64,000 nucleotides of DNA from Bacteroidota bacterium (GTDB lineage: Bacteria; Bacteroidota; Bacteroidia; Flavobacteriales; Flavobacteriaceae), in the NCBI GenBank assembly GCA_029557895.1, contig JAKQHT010000012.1:1-64000 (forward strand), read 5' to 3'. Made by a program: the position numbers and the translations under genes. Below the pieces are notes generated by a model. That model had not been told where the DNA came from and did no database searches. It saw nothing but the letters and a program-made list of their open reading frames with translations. Shown here in pieces: positions 49,576 to 60,925 of this stretch. The number at the start of each line of letters is the position of its first letter. Positions within the stretch are counted from its first letter, which is position 1.

Positions 49576-50724
49576 TCAATTTCTTGCCAAGTAAATATAA
49601 CGTACTGTCAGGGCAAATACTAAAGGTAGGAGCGATAGGGCGAAAATCTGCATCCCGAAGAGCCAGTGCAGTGCCATAAGCGCCAAGAGAATTATCAGGA
49701 ATTTTATGTACTTTCTGAACCATGGTTTTTGTTGCGAGCGCAATACTTGCGCAAGTGCCAAAAGATTCAAAGGAAATGCCCACAGCACATTGTAATTGAG
49801 TGCAGTTGCCGTATGGTCTGTCGCAAACCACAATAAGGCGATGATGGTACCTATCAGTCCGGTAAGTCCAAACATTATGGCATCGAGCAGTCGGCTTCTT
49901 TTGCCACGCTTGTAATCGCAATAGGTGCAATACACAATGATGATGGACAGTATGCCAAAAACCACAAAGGGCGTAAATACGAAGTAGCCCGAATTGGCTT
50001 TATTTTTACGATTGTAAATCACTGATGAACTTTTTACCAGATCCCTGTTTCCCAACTTGGCGGTTGCAAAAAACGCATGGATGTATTTTGGTAAAAACAT
50101 GTGTTCGTACGGGGTAGCCGTTTTGTCAATGACCGAACCAAGTGCCAAATCGATGCCAAAACTGCCCCAATTGTTTTTACCTGTATGGTCATAAATCAAA
50201 CTACGGAATGTTTTTGCCTTAAAATCTTTGGGTCCTACAAACACCATTGAATCTTCCACCGCCTGTTGCAACACATCTCGAATTCGCGTGGCACAATTGT
50301 CAAAAAAAAAGTCGTAGCGGTATTTTCGGTTTTCGGGCTTGTAATTTTCGGTCAGAAGCCTGAACAGTTTTTCTTTTTCATCTTGTGAAAGGTTTAATAC
50401 CTGCTCTTCGATGGTACGGTCGTGATGGGTGTAAAAACGATAGATGTCATAGAAGTTGTGCTTGCTCATTTGGTATTCCAACTTCCCTTGAGCAAACTTC
50501 AGGTAGAAATTGGGCGTATCAAAATCGTATTCGCCATAACCATATACAAGGTCAATCCTATGGGTTTGATCCTTGACCCTGAAAGCACTATGACCGAAGG
50601 CGTCGTTGAGATTATCGCCCGGTCCTATGGTCAGTACCGAAATCTCGGCATCGGGCGATAAGGTCTGCGAGTGGCACCAGACCACAGAAAAAAGTACAAG
50701 TATAATGGCAAGCCTTTGTAACAT
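49576..50724 (-). CDS. DUF4105/Lnb-type domain membrane protein
   Basis: Signal peptide, ISVLTIGPGDNLNDAFGHSAFRVKD, FFFDNCATRIRDVL, C-terminal TM segments. Confidence 0.8.
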   Translation of the reverse strand: MLQRLAIILVLFSVVWCHSQTLSPDAEISVLTIGPGDNLNDAFGHSAFRVKDQTHRIDLVYGYGEYDFDTPNFYLKFAQGKLEYQMSKHNFYDIYRFYTHHDRTIEEQVLNLSQDEKEKLFRLLTENYKPENRKYRYDFFFDNCATRIRDVLQQAVEDSMVFVGPKDFKAKTFRSLIYDHTGKNNWGSFGIDLALGSVIDKTATPYEHMFLPKYIHAFFATAKLGNRDLVKSSSVIYNRKNKANSGYFVFTPFVVFGILSIIIVYCTYCDYKRGKRSRLLDAIMFGLTGLIGTIIALLWFATDHTATALNYNVLWAFPLNLLALAQVLRSQQKPWFRKYIKFLIILLALMALHWLFGMQIFALSLLPLVFALTVRYIYLARN

Positions 50725-50727
50725 ACC

Positions 50728-51804
50728 TTATCTAAAAACACTAAAATCGAGCTTTAACGAAAACACATTGCTGTACAGGGCGGCGCTTTGGTCGCCAATA
50801 TCCGTAAAGGCATAATCCAACTGGATGCCGCGGTATTTGAATCCCACACCAAAGTTGGGCTGAAACGACATACTTTTAGAATTGTCGATCTGGAGTTCAT
50901 TCTGAAAATTGCCTACACCGGCTCTCAAGAAAACAAGGTCAGTATATCCAAACTCAAAACCCAATGCGGGGTTGATGCTGGCAAAGGAACTGGAAATGAT
51001 GTCGTTGTTTTCTTCAAAACGTACATTGAGGTCGAAAGCTGCCAGTAGTGAATAGTCGTAATGAAAGATGAACTTTTTGGACATTCCAATCTGTAATTTG
51101 GGGATTGTGAGTTCGGTTGACTCCGGTACTTCCTGGTTTTGGCCTTCCACGGCATTCTGAATTGTTGCCAGTTTAGCATCATCAAAGGTCCAGGCATTGA
51201 ACGTGGTTGTGATATCCCGCGCCATAATGCCGAATTTCCAACCGCTGCGGCTCTCAAACTGAATTCCGGCATCGAGTCCAAAACCCCACGATGAGGCAAA
51301 ATCGCCGATGATCCTTCTTATGACCTTGGCGTTGACCCCATAGCTCAAACCATCGAGAGGTAAGCGCCGAGCATATGAGAAGGTTAGGCCATAATCGGCC
51401 GTGGAGAAAAGACGGATCCGGTCGTAATTGATGTTGCCTTGATCGTCAATGAGTTGGGTAGTGTCCAAAATATCATCCACTCCAAAACGGATGAGCGACA
51501 AAGCAACGGCGCTGTTGTGGTCCAATGGCATGGCAAAGGCAGCATAATTGTACGTAGCGATGTTGGCAAAATAATTGGAATGCATGAGCGCCAACTGCTT
51601 GTCTTCGAGCATAACCAGACCAGCAGGGTTCCAATAACCCGAATTGACATCGGAGACATGTGATACCACTGCATTGCTCATGCCCATAGCTGCGGCGTCC
51701 ACGCCAATGTTCATAAATTCATTGGAATATTTGCGCGCCGTTTGTGCCGAAAACATTAGCGGAATCAGCAAGAAAGCGGTCAGTAATTTCGTGTTCAACA
51801 GCAA
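50728..51804 (-). CDS. PorV/PorQ family outer-membrane protein
   Basis: FMNIGVDAAAMGMSNAVVSHVSDVNSGYWNPAGL, beta-barrel pattern ending in F-R. Confidence 0.83.
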   Translation of the reverse strand: MLLNTKLLTAFLLIPLMFSAQTARKYSNEFMNIGVDAAAMGMSNAVVSHVSDVNSGYWNPAGLVMLEDKQLALMHSNYFANIATYNYAAFAMPLDHNSAVALSLIRFGVDDILDTTQLIDDQGNINYDRIRLFSTADYGLTFSYARRLPLDGLSYGVNAKVIRRIIGDFASSWGFGLDAGIQFESRSGWKFGIMARDITTTFNAWTFDDAKLATIQNAVEGQNQEVPESTELTIPKLQIGMSKKFIFHYDYSLLAAFDLNVRFEENNDIISSSFASINPALGFEFGYTDLVFLRAGVGNFQNELQIDNSKSMSFQPNFGVGFKYRGIQLDYAFTDIGDQSAALYSNVFSLKLDFSVFR

Positions 51805-52181
51805 AAATTTTTACAAAGATGCATTTTATTTTTTAACTTTTGAGCTTGTTTAAATTTATATAACGAAATTTGCGTTAGTGTTTTTTTTGAGTGATATCAG
51901 GCATCCTGACAACTATCGGAATTAAAGGTTGGCACGACATCATTTCAGAATTTGACGAAGTCGCATCCCCCAAAAGCGTCACAAATTAATATGATAAACG
52001 TAAACATGTTCTTTAACTTCAAAAAGTGTGACATATTGTATTATTGCTTGGTGTTGCGACAAATAGTTTGTTATTTTTACATTTACAAAGCCATAAGGGA
52101 GATTAAGCATTGAATCCCGATCTTGAACCCGTACAGGAATTTCGGGTTTGTAATATTGGGATTTATCCTAACGGCAGGAAA

Positions 52182-52955
52182 ATGAACACCATGAAAACTA
52201 TGTCTATCAAACGTTACATTCCGAACGCTGTCACATTGCTAAATTTGTTCAGCGGATCGATAGCAGTCCTTTTTGCGGTTTACAATAATTTTGTTGCCGC
52301 AGCCCTTTTTGTTTTTCTGGGCATTATCTTTGATTTTTTTGATGGCATGCTTGCACGAAAACTCAAGGTCCAAAGTCCTTTGGGAGTGCAGTTGGATTCA
52401 TTGGCAGATGTGGTAACCAGTGGTTTGGTACCCGGTATCGTTATGTTTAAGCTCTTGTCCATGGCTGTCGATACCTCATATATTATAGAAACCACCGATG
52501 TATGGAACGGAGGCATGCACTGGAACGGTATTAAGATTTCTTGGGTTCCTCTCACCGGGCTTTTCATCACCTTGGCTTCGGCCTACCGCTTGGCAAAATT
52601 CAATATTGATGAAGAACAGCAAAATTTTTTCAAAGGTTTGCCAACCCCGGCAAATGCCCTTTTGGTCGTTTCGCTTCCCTTGATTTTAGAGTTTCAAAAC
52701 AGTGCTTTTATAAATTCCGTCATCCTCAACCCTTGGTTTTTGGTAGCTTTTACTTTGGTCAGTTGCTATTTGCTTAACAGCAACATCAAGTTGTTTGCAT
52801 TGAAATTCAAGGATTTTTCATTTCAGAACAATGCAATCCGCTATGTGTTTCTTGCTTTGGTCGTGGTGCTCATGGCCGTGTTGCAATTTGCTGCCATACC
52901 ACTGATTGTTTTACTTTACATACTCGTGTCGCTATTAGATAAAACCAACCGATGA
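52182..52955 (+). CDS. pssA: CDP-diacylglycerol--serine O-phosphatidyltransferase
   Basis: PNAVTLLNLFSGSIAVLFA; FFDGMLARKLKVQSPLGVQLDSLADVVTSGLVPG CDP-alcohol phosphatidyltransferase motif. ORF opens at 52110. Confidence 0.88.
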   Translation: MNTMKTMSIKRYIPNAVTLLNLFSGSIAVLFAVYNNFVAAALFVFLGIIFDFFDGMLARKLKVQSPLGVQLDSLADVVTSGLVPGIVMFKLLSMAVDTSYIIETTDVWNGGMHWNGIKISWVPLTGLFITLASAYRLAKFNIDEEQQNFFKGLPTPANALLVVSLPLILEFQNSAFINSVILNPWFLVAFTLVSCYLLNSNIKLFALKFKDFSFQNNAIRYVFLALVVVLMAVLQFAAIPLIVLLYILVSLLDKTNR

Positions 52956-53084
52956 TGATAGGCGATTGTTGTTCACTTCTTGCCAGCCTCCCATGTCCCA
53001 TAAAGTTTTTGGGCGGTAGGCTTTTACGGATAAGGCCATAATCACGTAGTTTTCATGGCCACCACTAATAACTAAAACATAAAA

Positions 53085-53969
53085 ATGGCTTCAGGAATTT
53101 TTGCCCTATTGGATGATATTGCAACCCTATTGGACGATGTGGCCGCCATGGCCAAGGTTTCCACAAAAAAAACCGCTGGGATATTGGGTGATGATCTGGC
53201 CGTAAATGCCGAAAAAGCCTCCGGGTTTGTTTCCGAAAGAGAATTGCCTGTGCTTTGGGCCATTGCCAAAGGATCGTTTCTCAATAAGGTCATTATTTTG
53301 CCATTAGCCTTTTTGTTGAGCGCTTTTTTTCCGTTTGGAGTAACCGTGGCTCTGATTATCGGTGCCATGTATCTTGCTTATGAGGGTGCCGAAAAGGTTT
53401 ATGACTACTTTGTACCTCACAAACATGGTGAAGCATCCATTTTTTTGAAAACCGATTTGACCAAGGAAGAAATACTGAAAATTGAAAAGGAGCGCATCAA
53501 ATCGGCCATCGTTACCGACTTTATACTTTCTGTGGAAATTGTCATTATCGCTCTGGGAACTGTAGTGGGGCAACCCTTGAAGTTTCAGATATTGGTGGTT
53601 TCTATCGTGGCGATTGTTGCGACGATAGGAGTTTATGGCATCGTAGCGCTCATAGTTAGGATGGACGATTTTGGTTATCGATTGATACGGTTCAATGACA
53701 GGGACAACAGTATTTCCGATTTTTTTGGAAGATTGCTTGTCAACGCACTGCCCAAAATTATCAAAGCACTTGCCGTTATCGGGACGATAGCCCTAATGTT
53801 GGTTTCGGGTGGCATCTTTTTGCACCATCTGGATTTTTTGCACCATTTTCTTGAAACCTGGCCTTCGCTATTGAGGGAATTTGTTGCGGGATTATTGGCA
53901 GGCATCGTGTTGCTACCAATCATCAACGGCATAAAGCTGTTGTTCAAAAACATAAACAGTAAAAAGTAA
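53085..53969 (+). CDS. DUF808 family membrane protein
   Basis: MASGIFALLDDIATLLDDVAAMAKVSTKKTAGILGDDLAVNAEKASGF. Confidence 0.9.
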   Translation: MASGIFALLDDIATLLDDVAAMAKVSTKKTAGILGDDLAVNAEKASGFVSERELPVLWAIAKGSFLNKVIILPLAFLLSAFFPFGVTVALIIGAMYLAYEGAEKVYDYFVPHKHGEASIFLKTDLTKEEILKIEKERIKSAIVTDFILSVEIVIIALGTVVGQPLKFQILVVSIVAIVATIGVYGIVALIVRMDDFGYRLIRFNDRDNSISDFFGRLLVNALPKIIKALAVIGTIALMLVSGGIFLHHLDFLHHFLETWPSLLREFVAGLLAGIVLLPIINGIKLLFKNINSKK

Positions 53970-53984
53970 ATAAGTACATTAAGT

Positions 53985-54725
53985 TTAGAACGACAATTTT
54001 TTCTTACGAAGTTCAAAGTTTTGGCCCAGATACACTTTGCGTACCGTTGCATCATTGGCAAGGTCTTCGGGAATACCTGCTTTTAAAATGCCACCTTCAA
54101 ACATCAAGTAGGTTCTATCGGTAATGGCGAGCGTTTCCTGAACATTGTGGTCGGTAATGAGGATGCCGATGTTTTTCTTGGTAAGCTGTGCCACAATTCT
54201 TTGGATGTCCTCGACAGCTACTGGATCTACGCCAGCAAAGGGTTCGTCGAGAAGGATAAAGTTGGGGTCTGTAGCCAGTGCGCGTGCAATCTCGGTGCGG
54301 CGGCGTTCGCCACCAGAAAGCAGATCGCCACGGTTTTTGCGGATATGGCCAAGACCAAATTCCTCAATAAGCGATTCCATTTTGTCATGCTGCGATTTCT
54401 TGGAGAGTTTGGTCATTTGCAGAACGCTCAAAATATTGTCTTCGATGCTCAATTTCCTGAATACCGATGCCTCTTGTGCCAAATAGCCGATGCCATTTTG
54501 AGCACGTTTGTACATGGGATATTTTGTAATGTCCTGCCCTTCGAGGTGTATGGTGCCGCCATTGGGTTTTATGAGCCCCACGATCATATAAAAAGAAGTG
54601 GTCTTTCCGGCACCGTTTGGTCCCAATAACCCGACGATTTCCCCTTGGTTCACTTCAAGGGAAACGCCTTTTACCACTTGCCTACCACCGTAGGACTTCA
54701 TCAGGTTGTCTGCTCGTAATTTCAT
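53985..54725 (-). CDS. lptB: LPS export ABC transporter ATP-binding protein
   Basis: [87 protein letters not shown] opens at 54761. Confidence 0.95.
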   Translation of the reverse strand: MKLRADNLMKSYGGRQVVKGVSLEVNQGEIVGLLGPNGAGKTTSFYMIVGLIKPNGGTIHLEGQDITKYPMYKRAQNGIGYLAQEASVFRKLSIEDNILSVLQMTKLSKKSQHDKMESLIEEFGLGHIRKNRGDLLSGGERRRTEIARALATDPNFILLDEPFAGVDPVAVEDIQRIVAQLTKKNIGILITDHNVQETLAITDRTYLMFEGGILKAGIPEDLANDATVRKVYLGQNFELRKKKLSF

Positions 54726-54797
54726 TTGCAAGTTCTTCCGGCTAAAATAACAAAATCGCAAGTAATCCCACTTTTTGCCCTTCTATTTATTAAAAGT

Positions 54798-55145
54798 TTA
54801 ACGCCCGCTTTCCAGAGCTTCCCAAAATTCATAAGCACGCCTCAAATGGGGAATCACGATGGTGCCGCCTACCAAAGTGGCAATGCCGAGAGCTTCGCCC
54901 ATTTCTTCTTTTGTAATGCCCTGTTGGTGGCACGTTTGTAAATGGTACTTGATGCAGTCGTCACAACGCAGCACCGTGGATGCAACCAATCCCAAGAGTT
55001 CTTTGGTCTTTATATCCAAGGCACCTTCAGAATACGCATTGGTGTCCAAATTAAATATACGTTTGATGACCTTGTTGTTGTCTGCCAGTATTTTGTCGTT
55101 CATTTTGGAACGGTAAGCATTAAATTCGTTAACGGTATTTGACAT
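54798..55145 (-). CDS. carboxymuconolactone decarboxylase (AhpD-like) family protein
   Basis: VLRCDDCIKYHLQTCHQQGITKEEMGEALGIATLVGG. Confidence 0.92.
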   Translation of the reverse strand: MSNTVNEFNAYRSKMNDKILADNNKVIKRIFNLDTNAYSEGALDIKTKELLGLVASTVLRCDDCIKYHLQTCHQQGITKEEMGEALGIATLVGGTIVIPHLRRAYEFWEALESGR

Positions 55146-55159
55146 AGTGTGCTGTATTT

Positions 55160-55978
55160 TTAGGTTTGGGCCTCCTTTTTGTTTTTTGTGACAATGGCCG
55201 CAATGTAAATGCTCACTTCGTACAGGATCAAAATTGGGATGGCAACGATGATTTGGCTTGCTACATCGGGCGGGGTGATGATTGCCGATACTACCAAAAT
55301 TATGACCAGCGAATATTTGCGGTAGCTTCTCAACCCTTGCGCAGTAACCACGCCTATTTTTGCCAGAAAATAGACAAGAATGGGCAGTTCAAAGACAAAT
55401 CCCGATGCCAGTGAAGAAGACCTTACCAAAGCGATATATGAGCTCAAGTCAATCTCATTGGTGATTTCCGAACTTACGCTATATGTTCCCAAAAAGTTGA
55501 TGGAAAGCGGTGTGACCACATAATAGCCGAACAGGACGCCCATGAAAAACAGGAGTGAGGCGATAAGGATAAAACCTTTTGAATGTTTTCTTTCGTTCGG
55601 GTGCAGTCCCGGGCTGATGAAATGCCACAACTGGTAAATGATGTACGGAAAAGCGATGACAATGCCCGCATAAATGGCCGTCCAAATATCGGCTGAAAAT
55701 TGCCCGCCCATGGTCCTGTTCTGGATGGTAAACGGAAACGATTCTGCACAAAATGTCGTATCCAAATTCATGGATTGTGAGATTTTGCACAAATATTTGT
55801 AAGTGGGAAAACTCATCTTTTTTGGCCCGAAGATTATGGTGTCAAAAATGAAACGCGAAAACATGAACGCGCCAATACCCGCAATAACAATGGCCAAAGT
55901 GCTCCGTATCAAATGCCATCGCAAATCTTCGAGGTGGTCCAGAAAGGACATTTCGTCTGTACTTTTTTTTACCGTCAT
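55160..55978 (-). CDS. tatC: twin-arginine translocase subunit TatC
   Basis: MSFLDHLEDLRWHLIRSTLAIV; six TM; FELPILVYFLAKIGVVT. Confidence 0.95.
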   Translation of the reverse strand: MTVKKSTDEMSFLDHLEDLRWHLIRSTLAIVIAGIGAFMFSRFIFDTIIFGPKKMSFPTYKYLCKISQSMNLDTTFCAESFPFTIQNRTMGGQFSADIWTAIYAGIVIAFPYIIYQLWHFISPGLHPNERKHSKGFILIASLLFFMGVLFGYYVVTPLSINFLGTYSVSSEITNEIDLSSYIALVRSSSLASGFVFELPILVYFLAKIGVVTAQGLRSYRKYSLVIILVVSAIITPPDVASQIIVAIPILILYEVSIYIAAIVTKNKKEAQT

Positions 55979-56940
55979 AAAATTCCTTCCCTTATTAAGT
56001 CATGTACGTGAACCACTCCGGCATACTTTCCTTTGTCTTCTACCAGCAATTGGGAAATGCCGTTGGTTTCCATAAGCTCCATCGCATCGATTGCCATAGC
56101 GTTTCCGTCTATCCTTTTGGGATTGGAACTCATGATGTCCCTGGCAATCAATCCCATTATAGATTCATTTTTGGACAGCATCCTACGAAGGTCGCCATCG
56201 GTGATGATGCCTACAATCTTGCCTTCATCGACCACAGCTGTGACGCCAAGCATTTTTTCGGATATCTCCACAATTACCTGCCTGACATTGGTGTCGGGGC
56301 TAACCTGTGGTTTTTCGTTTTGTGAGGACAGGTCGTTCACCCTAAGGTACAACCGCTTTCCGAGGGATCCACCGGGGTGGTATTTGGCAAAATCCTTGCT
56401 CGAAAAGCCACGTAGCTCCAAGAGACAAATGGCCAATGCATCACCCATGACCAATTGTGCCGTGGTGCTGGTAGTTGGCGCAAGGTTGTTGGGGCAAGCT
56501 TCCTGTGCCACGAAGGCATTGAGTACATAGTCCGACTGTTGACCCAAAAAAGATTTTGGATTGCCCGTGATGGCAATCATTTTGTTTTTTGCATTTTTTA
56601 TCAGTGGAACAAGCACTTTTATTTCGGGTGTATTGCCACTTTTTGAAATACATATTACCACATCATCTTCCAGAATAAGCCCAAGGTCGCCGTGGATGGC
56701 ATCAGCAGCATGCATAAAGACCGAAGGTGTCCCGGTAGAGTTTAGCGTAGCTACGATCTTGTTGGCAATGATAGCACTTTTTCCAATGCCGGTAATGATT
56801 ACCCTGCCTTTGGAATTGTAGATTAGCTGCACGGCATTGGCAAAATCGTTATCCAGAAACTCAGAAAGTTGGGCAATTGCCTGGCTTTCTAAAGCTATGG
56901 TTTTTTTGGCCGTATTGAGGATGGATTCTTTTTGGTTCAA
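55975..56940 (-). CDS. kdsD: D-arabinose 5-phosphate isomerase (KpsF/GutQ family, SIS + CBS)
   Basis: GRVIITGIGKSAIIANKIVATLNSTGTPSVFMHAADAIHGDLGLI; CBS repeats. Confidence 0.93.
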   Translation of the reverse strand: MNQKESILNTAKKTIALESQAIAQLSEFLDNDFANAVQLIYNSKGRVIITGIGKSAIIANKIVATLNSTGTPSVFMHAADAIHGDLGLILEDDVVICISKSGNTPEIKVLVPLIKNAKNKMIAITGNPKSFLGQQSDYVLNAFVAQEACPNNLAPTTSTTAQLVMGDALAICLLELRGFSSKDFAKYHPGGSLGKRLYLRVNDLSSQNEKPQVSPDTNVRQVIVEISEKMLGVTAVVDEGKIVGIITDGDLRRMLSKNESIMGLIARDIMSSNPKRIDGNAMAIDAMELMETNGISQLLVEDKGKYAGVVHVHDLIREGIL

Positions 56941-57029
56941 AATTTATGATTTTTTGGTTTGAAGTCTTTAAAGAATTTTAGTATCTTTAAATCTCGATGC
57001 AAATTTATACAAAATACCAATAGGGATTA

Positions 57030-59231
57030 ATGGACAAAATAGAAATTGACTTACAGGGGGCTCTTAAAAAATACTTTGGATTTACCAGATTTAAAGGCCT
57101 CCAGGAGCAAGTCATAAAAAGTATTGTGTATGGCCACAATACTTTTGTGATAATGCCCACGGGCGGGGGCAAATCGTTGTGTTACCAATTGCCGGCGCTC
57201 ATCAAGGAAGGTACAGCTATCATAGTTTCGCCTTTGATAGCGCTTATGAAGAACCAAGTGGACGCCATCAGGGCCGTTTCGCAAAATGATGGCATCGCTC
57301 ACGTTCTCAACTCGTCGTTGAGCAAAACGGAAATCAAGCAAGTGAAATCCGATATAAGCAAGGGTATCACAAAGTTACTGTACGTCGCTCCTGAATCATT
57401 GACAAAAGATGAATACGTCGATTTTCTCAAAGGAGAGACCATATCGTTCATGGCCGTTGATGAGGCCCACTGTATCAGTGAGTGGGGGCACGATTTCAGG
57501 CCTGAATACCGCAACCTAAAACAGATTATCGAGCGTATAGGCAATGACATCCCAATAATCGGGCTTACGGCTACAGCTACCCCGAAAGTACAGGAAGATA
57601 TCCTTAAAAGTTTGAACATAACCGATGCCAATACCTTTAAAGCCTCGTTCAACAGACCCAACCTCTATTATGAAGTGCGTCCTAAAACCAAAAATGTCGA
57701 TGCTGATATCATCCGTTTTGTAAAACAGAACCAAGGCAAATCGGGAATCATTTACTGTTTGAGCAGAAAGCGTGTCGAGGAACTTGCGCAAGTGCTTCAG
57801 GTAAACGGCATCAAGGCCGTACCATACCATGCCGGGCTCGATGCCAAGACGCGGGTAAAGCACCAAGATATGTTCCTTATGGAGGATGTGGATGTGGTCG
57901 TGGCGACGATTGCTTTTGGTATGGGTATCGACAAGCCCGATGTAAGGTTTGTTATCCACCATGATATGCCAAAAAGCATTGAGAGCTATTATCAAGAAAC
58001 GGGAAGGGCAGGCCGTGATGGCGGTGAAGGCCATTGCCTCGCCTTTTATGCCTACAAGGATATCGAAAAACTAGAGAAATTTATGGCCGGAAAGCCTGTG
58101 GCAGAACAGGAAATAGGACAGGCTCTCTTACAGGAAGTGGTCGCTTTTGCGGAAAGTTCGGTGTCAAGGCGCAAGTTTATCCTCCATTATTTTGGTGAAG
58201 AATTTGACAACGAAACCGGCGAAGGTGGCGATATGGACGACAACGTCAGGCATCCGAAAAAACAACATGAGGCGATGGATGATGCTTCCATAGTATTAGA
58301 GACCATCGAAAAAACCAACGAAAAATATAAGGTCAAGGATTTGGTGCATGTACTCATCGGCAAGTCCAATGCACTGATTGTTTCGCACAGAACCGATACA
58401 CAGGATTTTTTTGGTATTGGCATGGACAAGGACAAGCGATACTGGATGGCCCTCATTCGCCAACTATTGGTAGCCGGGTTCCTCAAGAAAGACATAGAAA
58501 CCTATGGTGTGCTAAGGCTTTCCGATGCAGGCAAGAATTTTATCAAGTCGCCAAAATCGTTCCTGATGACCGAAGACCACGTTTTTGACGATAGTTCCGA
58601 TGATAGCATCGTCACCACAGCCAAAACAGACGGTGGCGTAGCAGATGAAGTTTTGATGGGCATGCTAAAAGATCTTCGCAAAAGCAACGCCAAAAAATTG
58701 GGAGTGCCTCCCTTTGTCATTTTTCAGGATCCGTCTTTGCAAGATATGGCCCTGAAATATCCGATAACACTCGAAGAATTGAGCAACGTTCACGGAGTGG
58801 GAGAGGGTAAAGCCAAAAAGTACGGTAAGGATTTTGTGGCACTCATTGCACGCTATGTCGAGGATAACGATATAGAACGCCCTGATGATATGATAGTTAA
58901 GACTACGGGTTCCAATTCGGCGTTGAAGCTCTATATCATCCAAAACATTGACAGAAAACTTCCTCTTGACGATATCGCCAAGGCCAAAGGCATGAATATG
59001 AAGGAATTTATCAAGGAACTCGAGGCAATTGTGTATTCGGGAACCAAGATCAATATTGACTATTGGATCGATGAAATTCTTGATGAAGACCAACAAGAAG
59101 AGATCCACGATTATTTCATGGAGTCCAAAACCGACAAAATAGATGTGGCCATAAAAGAGTTTGACGGCGATTATGACGATGAAGAATTGCGGCTCTATCG
59201 TATCAAGTTTATTAGTGAAGTAGCGAATTAG
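57030..59231 (+). CDS. recQ: ATP-dependent DNA helicase RecQ
   Basis: FVIMPTGGGKSLCYQLPAL; VDEAHCISEWGHDFRPEY; GRAGRDGGEGHCLAFY; HRDC-like C-terminus. Confidence 0.96.
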   Translation: MDKIEIDLQGALKKYFGFTRFKGLQEQVIKSIVYGHNTFVIMPTGGGKSLCYQLPALIKEGTAIIVSPLIALMKNQVDAIRAVSQNDGIAHVLNSSLSKTEIKQVKSDISKGITKLLYVAPESLTKDEYVDFLKGETISFMAVDEAHCISEWGHDFRPEYRNLKQIIERIGNDIPIIGLTATATPKVQEDILKSLNITDANTFKASFNRPNLYYEVRPKTKNVDADIIRFVKQNQGKSGIIYCLSRKRVEELAQVLQVNGIKAVPYHAGLDAKTRVKHQDMFLMEDVDVVVATIAFGMGIDKPDVRFVIHHDMPKSIESYYQETGRAGRDGGEGHCLAFYAYKDIEKLEKFMAGKPVAEQEIGQALLQEVVAFAESSVSRRKFILHYFGEEFDNETGEGGDMDDNVRHPKKQHEAMDDASIVLETIEKTNEKYKVKDLVHVLIGKSNALIVSHRTDTQDFFGIGMDKDKRYWMALIRQLLVAGFLKKDIETYGVLRLSDAGKNFIKSPKSFLMTEDHVFDDSSDDSIVTTAKTDGGVADEVLMGMLKDLRKSNAKKLGVPPFVIFQDPSLQDMALKYPITLEELSNVHGVGEGKAKKYGKDFVALIARYVEDNDIERPDDMIVKTTGSNSALKLYIIQNIDRKLPLDDIAKAKGMNMKEFIKELEAIVYSGTKINIDYWIDEILDEDQQEEIHDYFMESKTDKIDVAIKEFDGDYDDEELRLYRIKFISEVAN

Positions 59232-59305
59232 AACATTGTTTTGGGACGAAGTGTTCAAAATAATTAAATCTACGATCGTAAATCGCACATAAGTAAATCA
59301 ATTTG

Positions 59306-59313
59306 TATCTTTG
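59306..59313 (+). promoter_or_regulatory. putative -7 box TATCTTTG upstream of the PPIase
   Basis: TATCTTTG matches TAnnTTTG, 25 bp before the ATG at 59339; argues against the ORF-track start at 59303. Confidence 0.5.
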
Positions 59314-59338
59314 CATCTTCAAACAAAAAACACATAAG

Positions 59339-60271
59339 ATGCAAGACGGATTATACGCAAAAGTCAAGACCTCCAAAGGCGAAATACTAATCAAATTAGA
59401 ACATGTAAAGACCCCCGGCACTGTCGGGAATTTTGTTGCCCTGGCCGAAGGGAATTTAGAAAATACTGCCCGGCCACAAGGTCAGCCTTATTATGATGGT
59501 TTGAAATTCCATAGGGTAATTTCGGATTTTATGATTCAGGGCGGTTGCCCGCAAGGGACGGGAACAGGTCATCCCGGCTATAAGTTTGATGATGAATTTC
59601 ACAAAGATTTGAAACATGATGGCCCTGGTGTCCTATCCATGGCAAATTCTGGCCCCGGTACCAATGGAAGCCAGTTTTTTATCACCCATGTCGAAACACC
59701 TTGGTTGGACGGCAAGCATACTGTTTTTGGCAATGTTGTGAGCGGACAGGATGTTGTGGATGCCATTGCCCAAGGCGACGTGATGGAAAAGGTCGAAATA
59801 ATCAGGGTGGGCAAGGAAGCAGAAGGGTTTAATGCCGTTGAAGCCTTTAGGACCTTTGAGGGAAGCCGCCAGAAACGTATTGCAGCAGAACGTGCGGCCA
59901 GGGAGGAAGAACTTAACGCGCTTTCTGTCGGGTTTGATAAGACACAAAGCGGTCTGCGTTATCAAATCATCCAGAAAGGAACCGGCAAAAAAGTAGCAAA
60001 GGGCAACACGGTATCGGTACATTATAAAGGACAACTGGCCGACGGCACGGTTTTTGATTCTTCCTATAAGCGCAATGAACCTATTGATTTTCAGGTAGGT
60101 GTTGGTCAAGTAATACAAGGTTGGGACGAGGGTATCTGCCTCTTGAGCGTTGGCGACAAGGCGCGTTTGGTCATCCCGAGCGATTTGGGTTATGGCGCTT
60201 CGGGCGCCGGAGGTGTCATTCCGCCCCATGCAACATTGATTTTTGATGTAGAGGTGATGGACACCAATTAA
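59339..60271 (+). CDS. peptidylprolyl isomerase: cyclophilin domain fused to FKBP domain
   Basis: [25 protein letters not shown]...[25 protein letters not shown]; then [44 protein letters not shown]. Confidence 0.95.
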   Translation: MQDGLYAKVKTSKGEILIKLEHVKTPGTVGNFVALAEGNLENTARPQGQPYYDGLKFHRVISDFMIQGGCPQGTGTGHPGYKFDDEFHKDLKHDGPGVLSMANSGPGTNGSQFFITHVETPWLDGKHTVFGNVVSGQDVVDAIAQGDVMEKVEIIRVGKEAEGFNAVEAFRTFEGSRQKRIAAERAAREEELNALSVGFDKTQSGLRYQIIQKGTGKKVAKGNTVSVHYKGQLADGTVFDSSYKRNEPIDFQVGVGQVIQGWDEGICLLSVGDKARLVIPSDLGYGASGAGGVIPPHATLIFDVEVMDTN

Positions 60272-60295
60272 TCCGGCCATTATCCCAATATTACC

Positions 60296-60323
60296 AAAAG
60301 CACCCTAATCAGGTGCTTTTTTT
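60296..60323 (+). terminator. rho-independent terminator
   Basis: AAAAGCACC-CTAATCA-GGTGCTTTT followed by T run, 25 bp after the PPIase stop. Confidence 0.88.
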
Positions 60324-60544
60324 ACACCCCATCCGCCCAAATCGACAGTTCGGTAAATCATATTGTGTTGTCAAAATTTGGAATGTGATATTTGCTCCGT
60401 AAATCTTGAATACTGATGCGATACCTAACAGTTACATTTTTGCGGGAGGAAAGTCCGAGGGACTTACAGACCGATTTTGGAAAGGCAAAGCAACTTTTTG
60501 TTACCTTTAGGCATCTGTTACCAATAGACCCACAATAACCTATC

Positions 60545-60895
60545 ATGCTAACAAACATACATCCAAAATTGCCAATGCGAGACAAAAAAGCAACCAAAAA
60601 CTTTTATATTAATATATTGGGTTTTAGTGAGTTGTCTGATTACGGTAATTATCTTTTAATCAAAAAGGACAGCATCGAAATTCATTTTTTTGAATTTAAG
60701 GCGCTCGACCCAAAAGAAAACTATGGGCAAGTATATATACGGACAAATGATATTGATGCGTTTTATCAATCATTGTTGGTCAACAAAGTGCATATTCACC
60801 CCAACGGCGCAATGCAGGCCAAGCCCTGGGGGCAAAAGGAATTTTCATTGCTTGATCCGGACAGCAACCTATTGACTTTTGGACAATCCATTTAA
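60545..60895 (+). CDS. VOC (glyoxalase/bleomycin-resistance-like) family protein
   Basis: IHPKLPMRDKKATKNFYINILGFSELSDYGNYLLIKKD; PWGQKEFSLLDPDSNLLTFGQ. Confidence 0.9.
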   Translation: MLTNIHPKLPMRDKKATKNFYINILGFSELSDYGNYLLIKKDSIEIHFFEFKALDPKENYGQVYIRTNDIDAFYQSLLVNKVHIHPNGAMQAKPWGQKEFSLLDPDSNLLTFGQSI

Positions 60896-60925
60896 AGAAT
60901 ATATTGTTAATCTGAAAACATCAAA

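Noticed and set aside
56002-56530. Plus-strand ORFs overlapping kdsD
   Set aside because: Antisense to a clear SIS/CBS protein.
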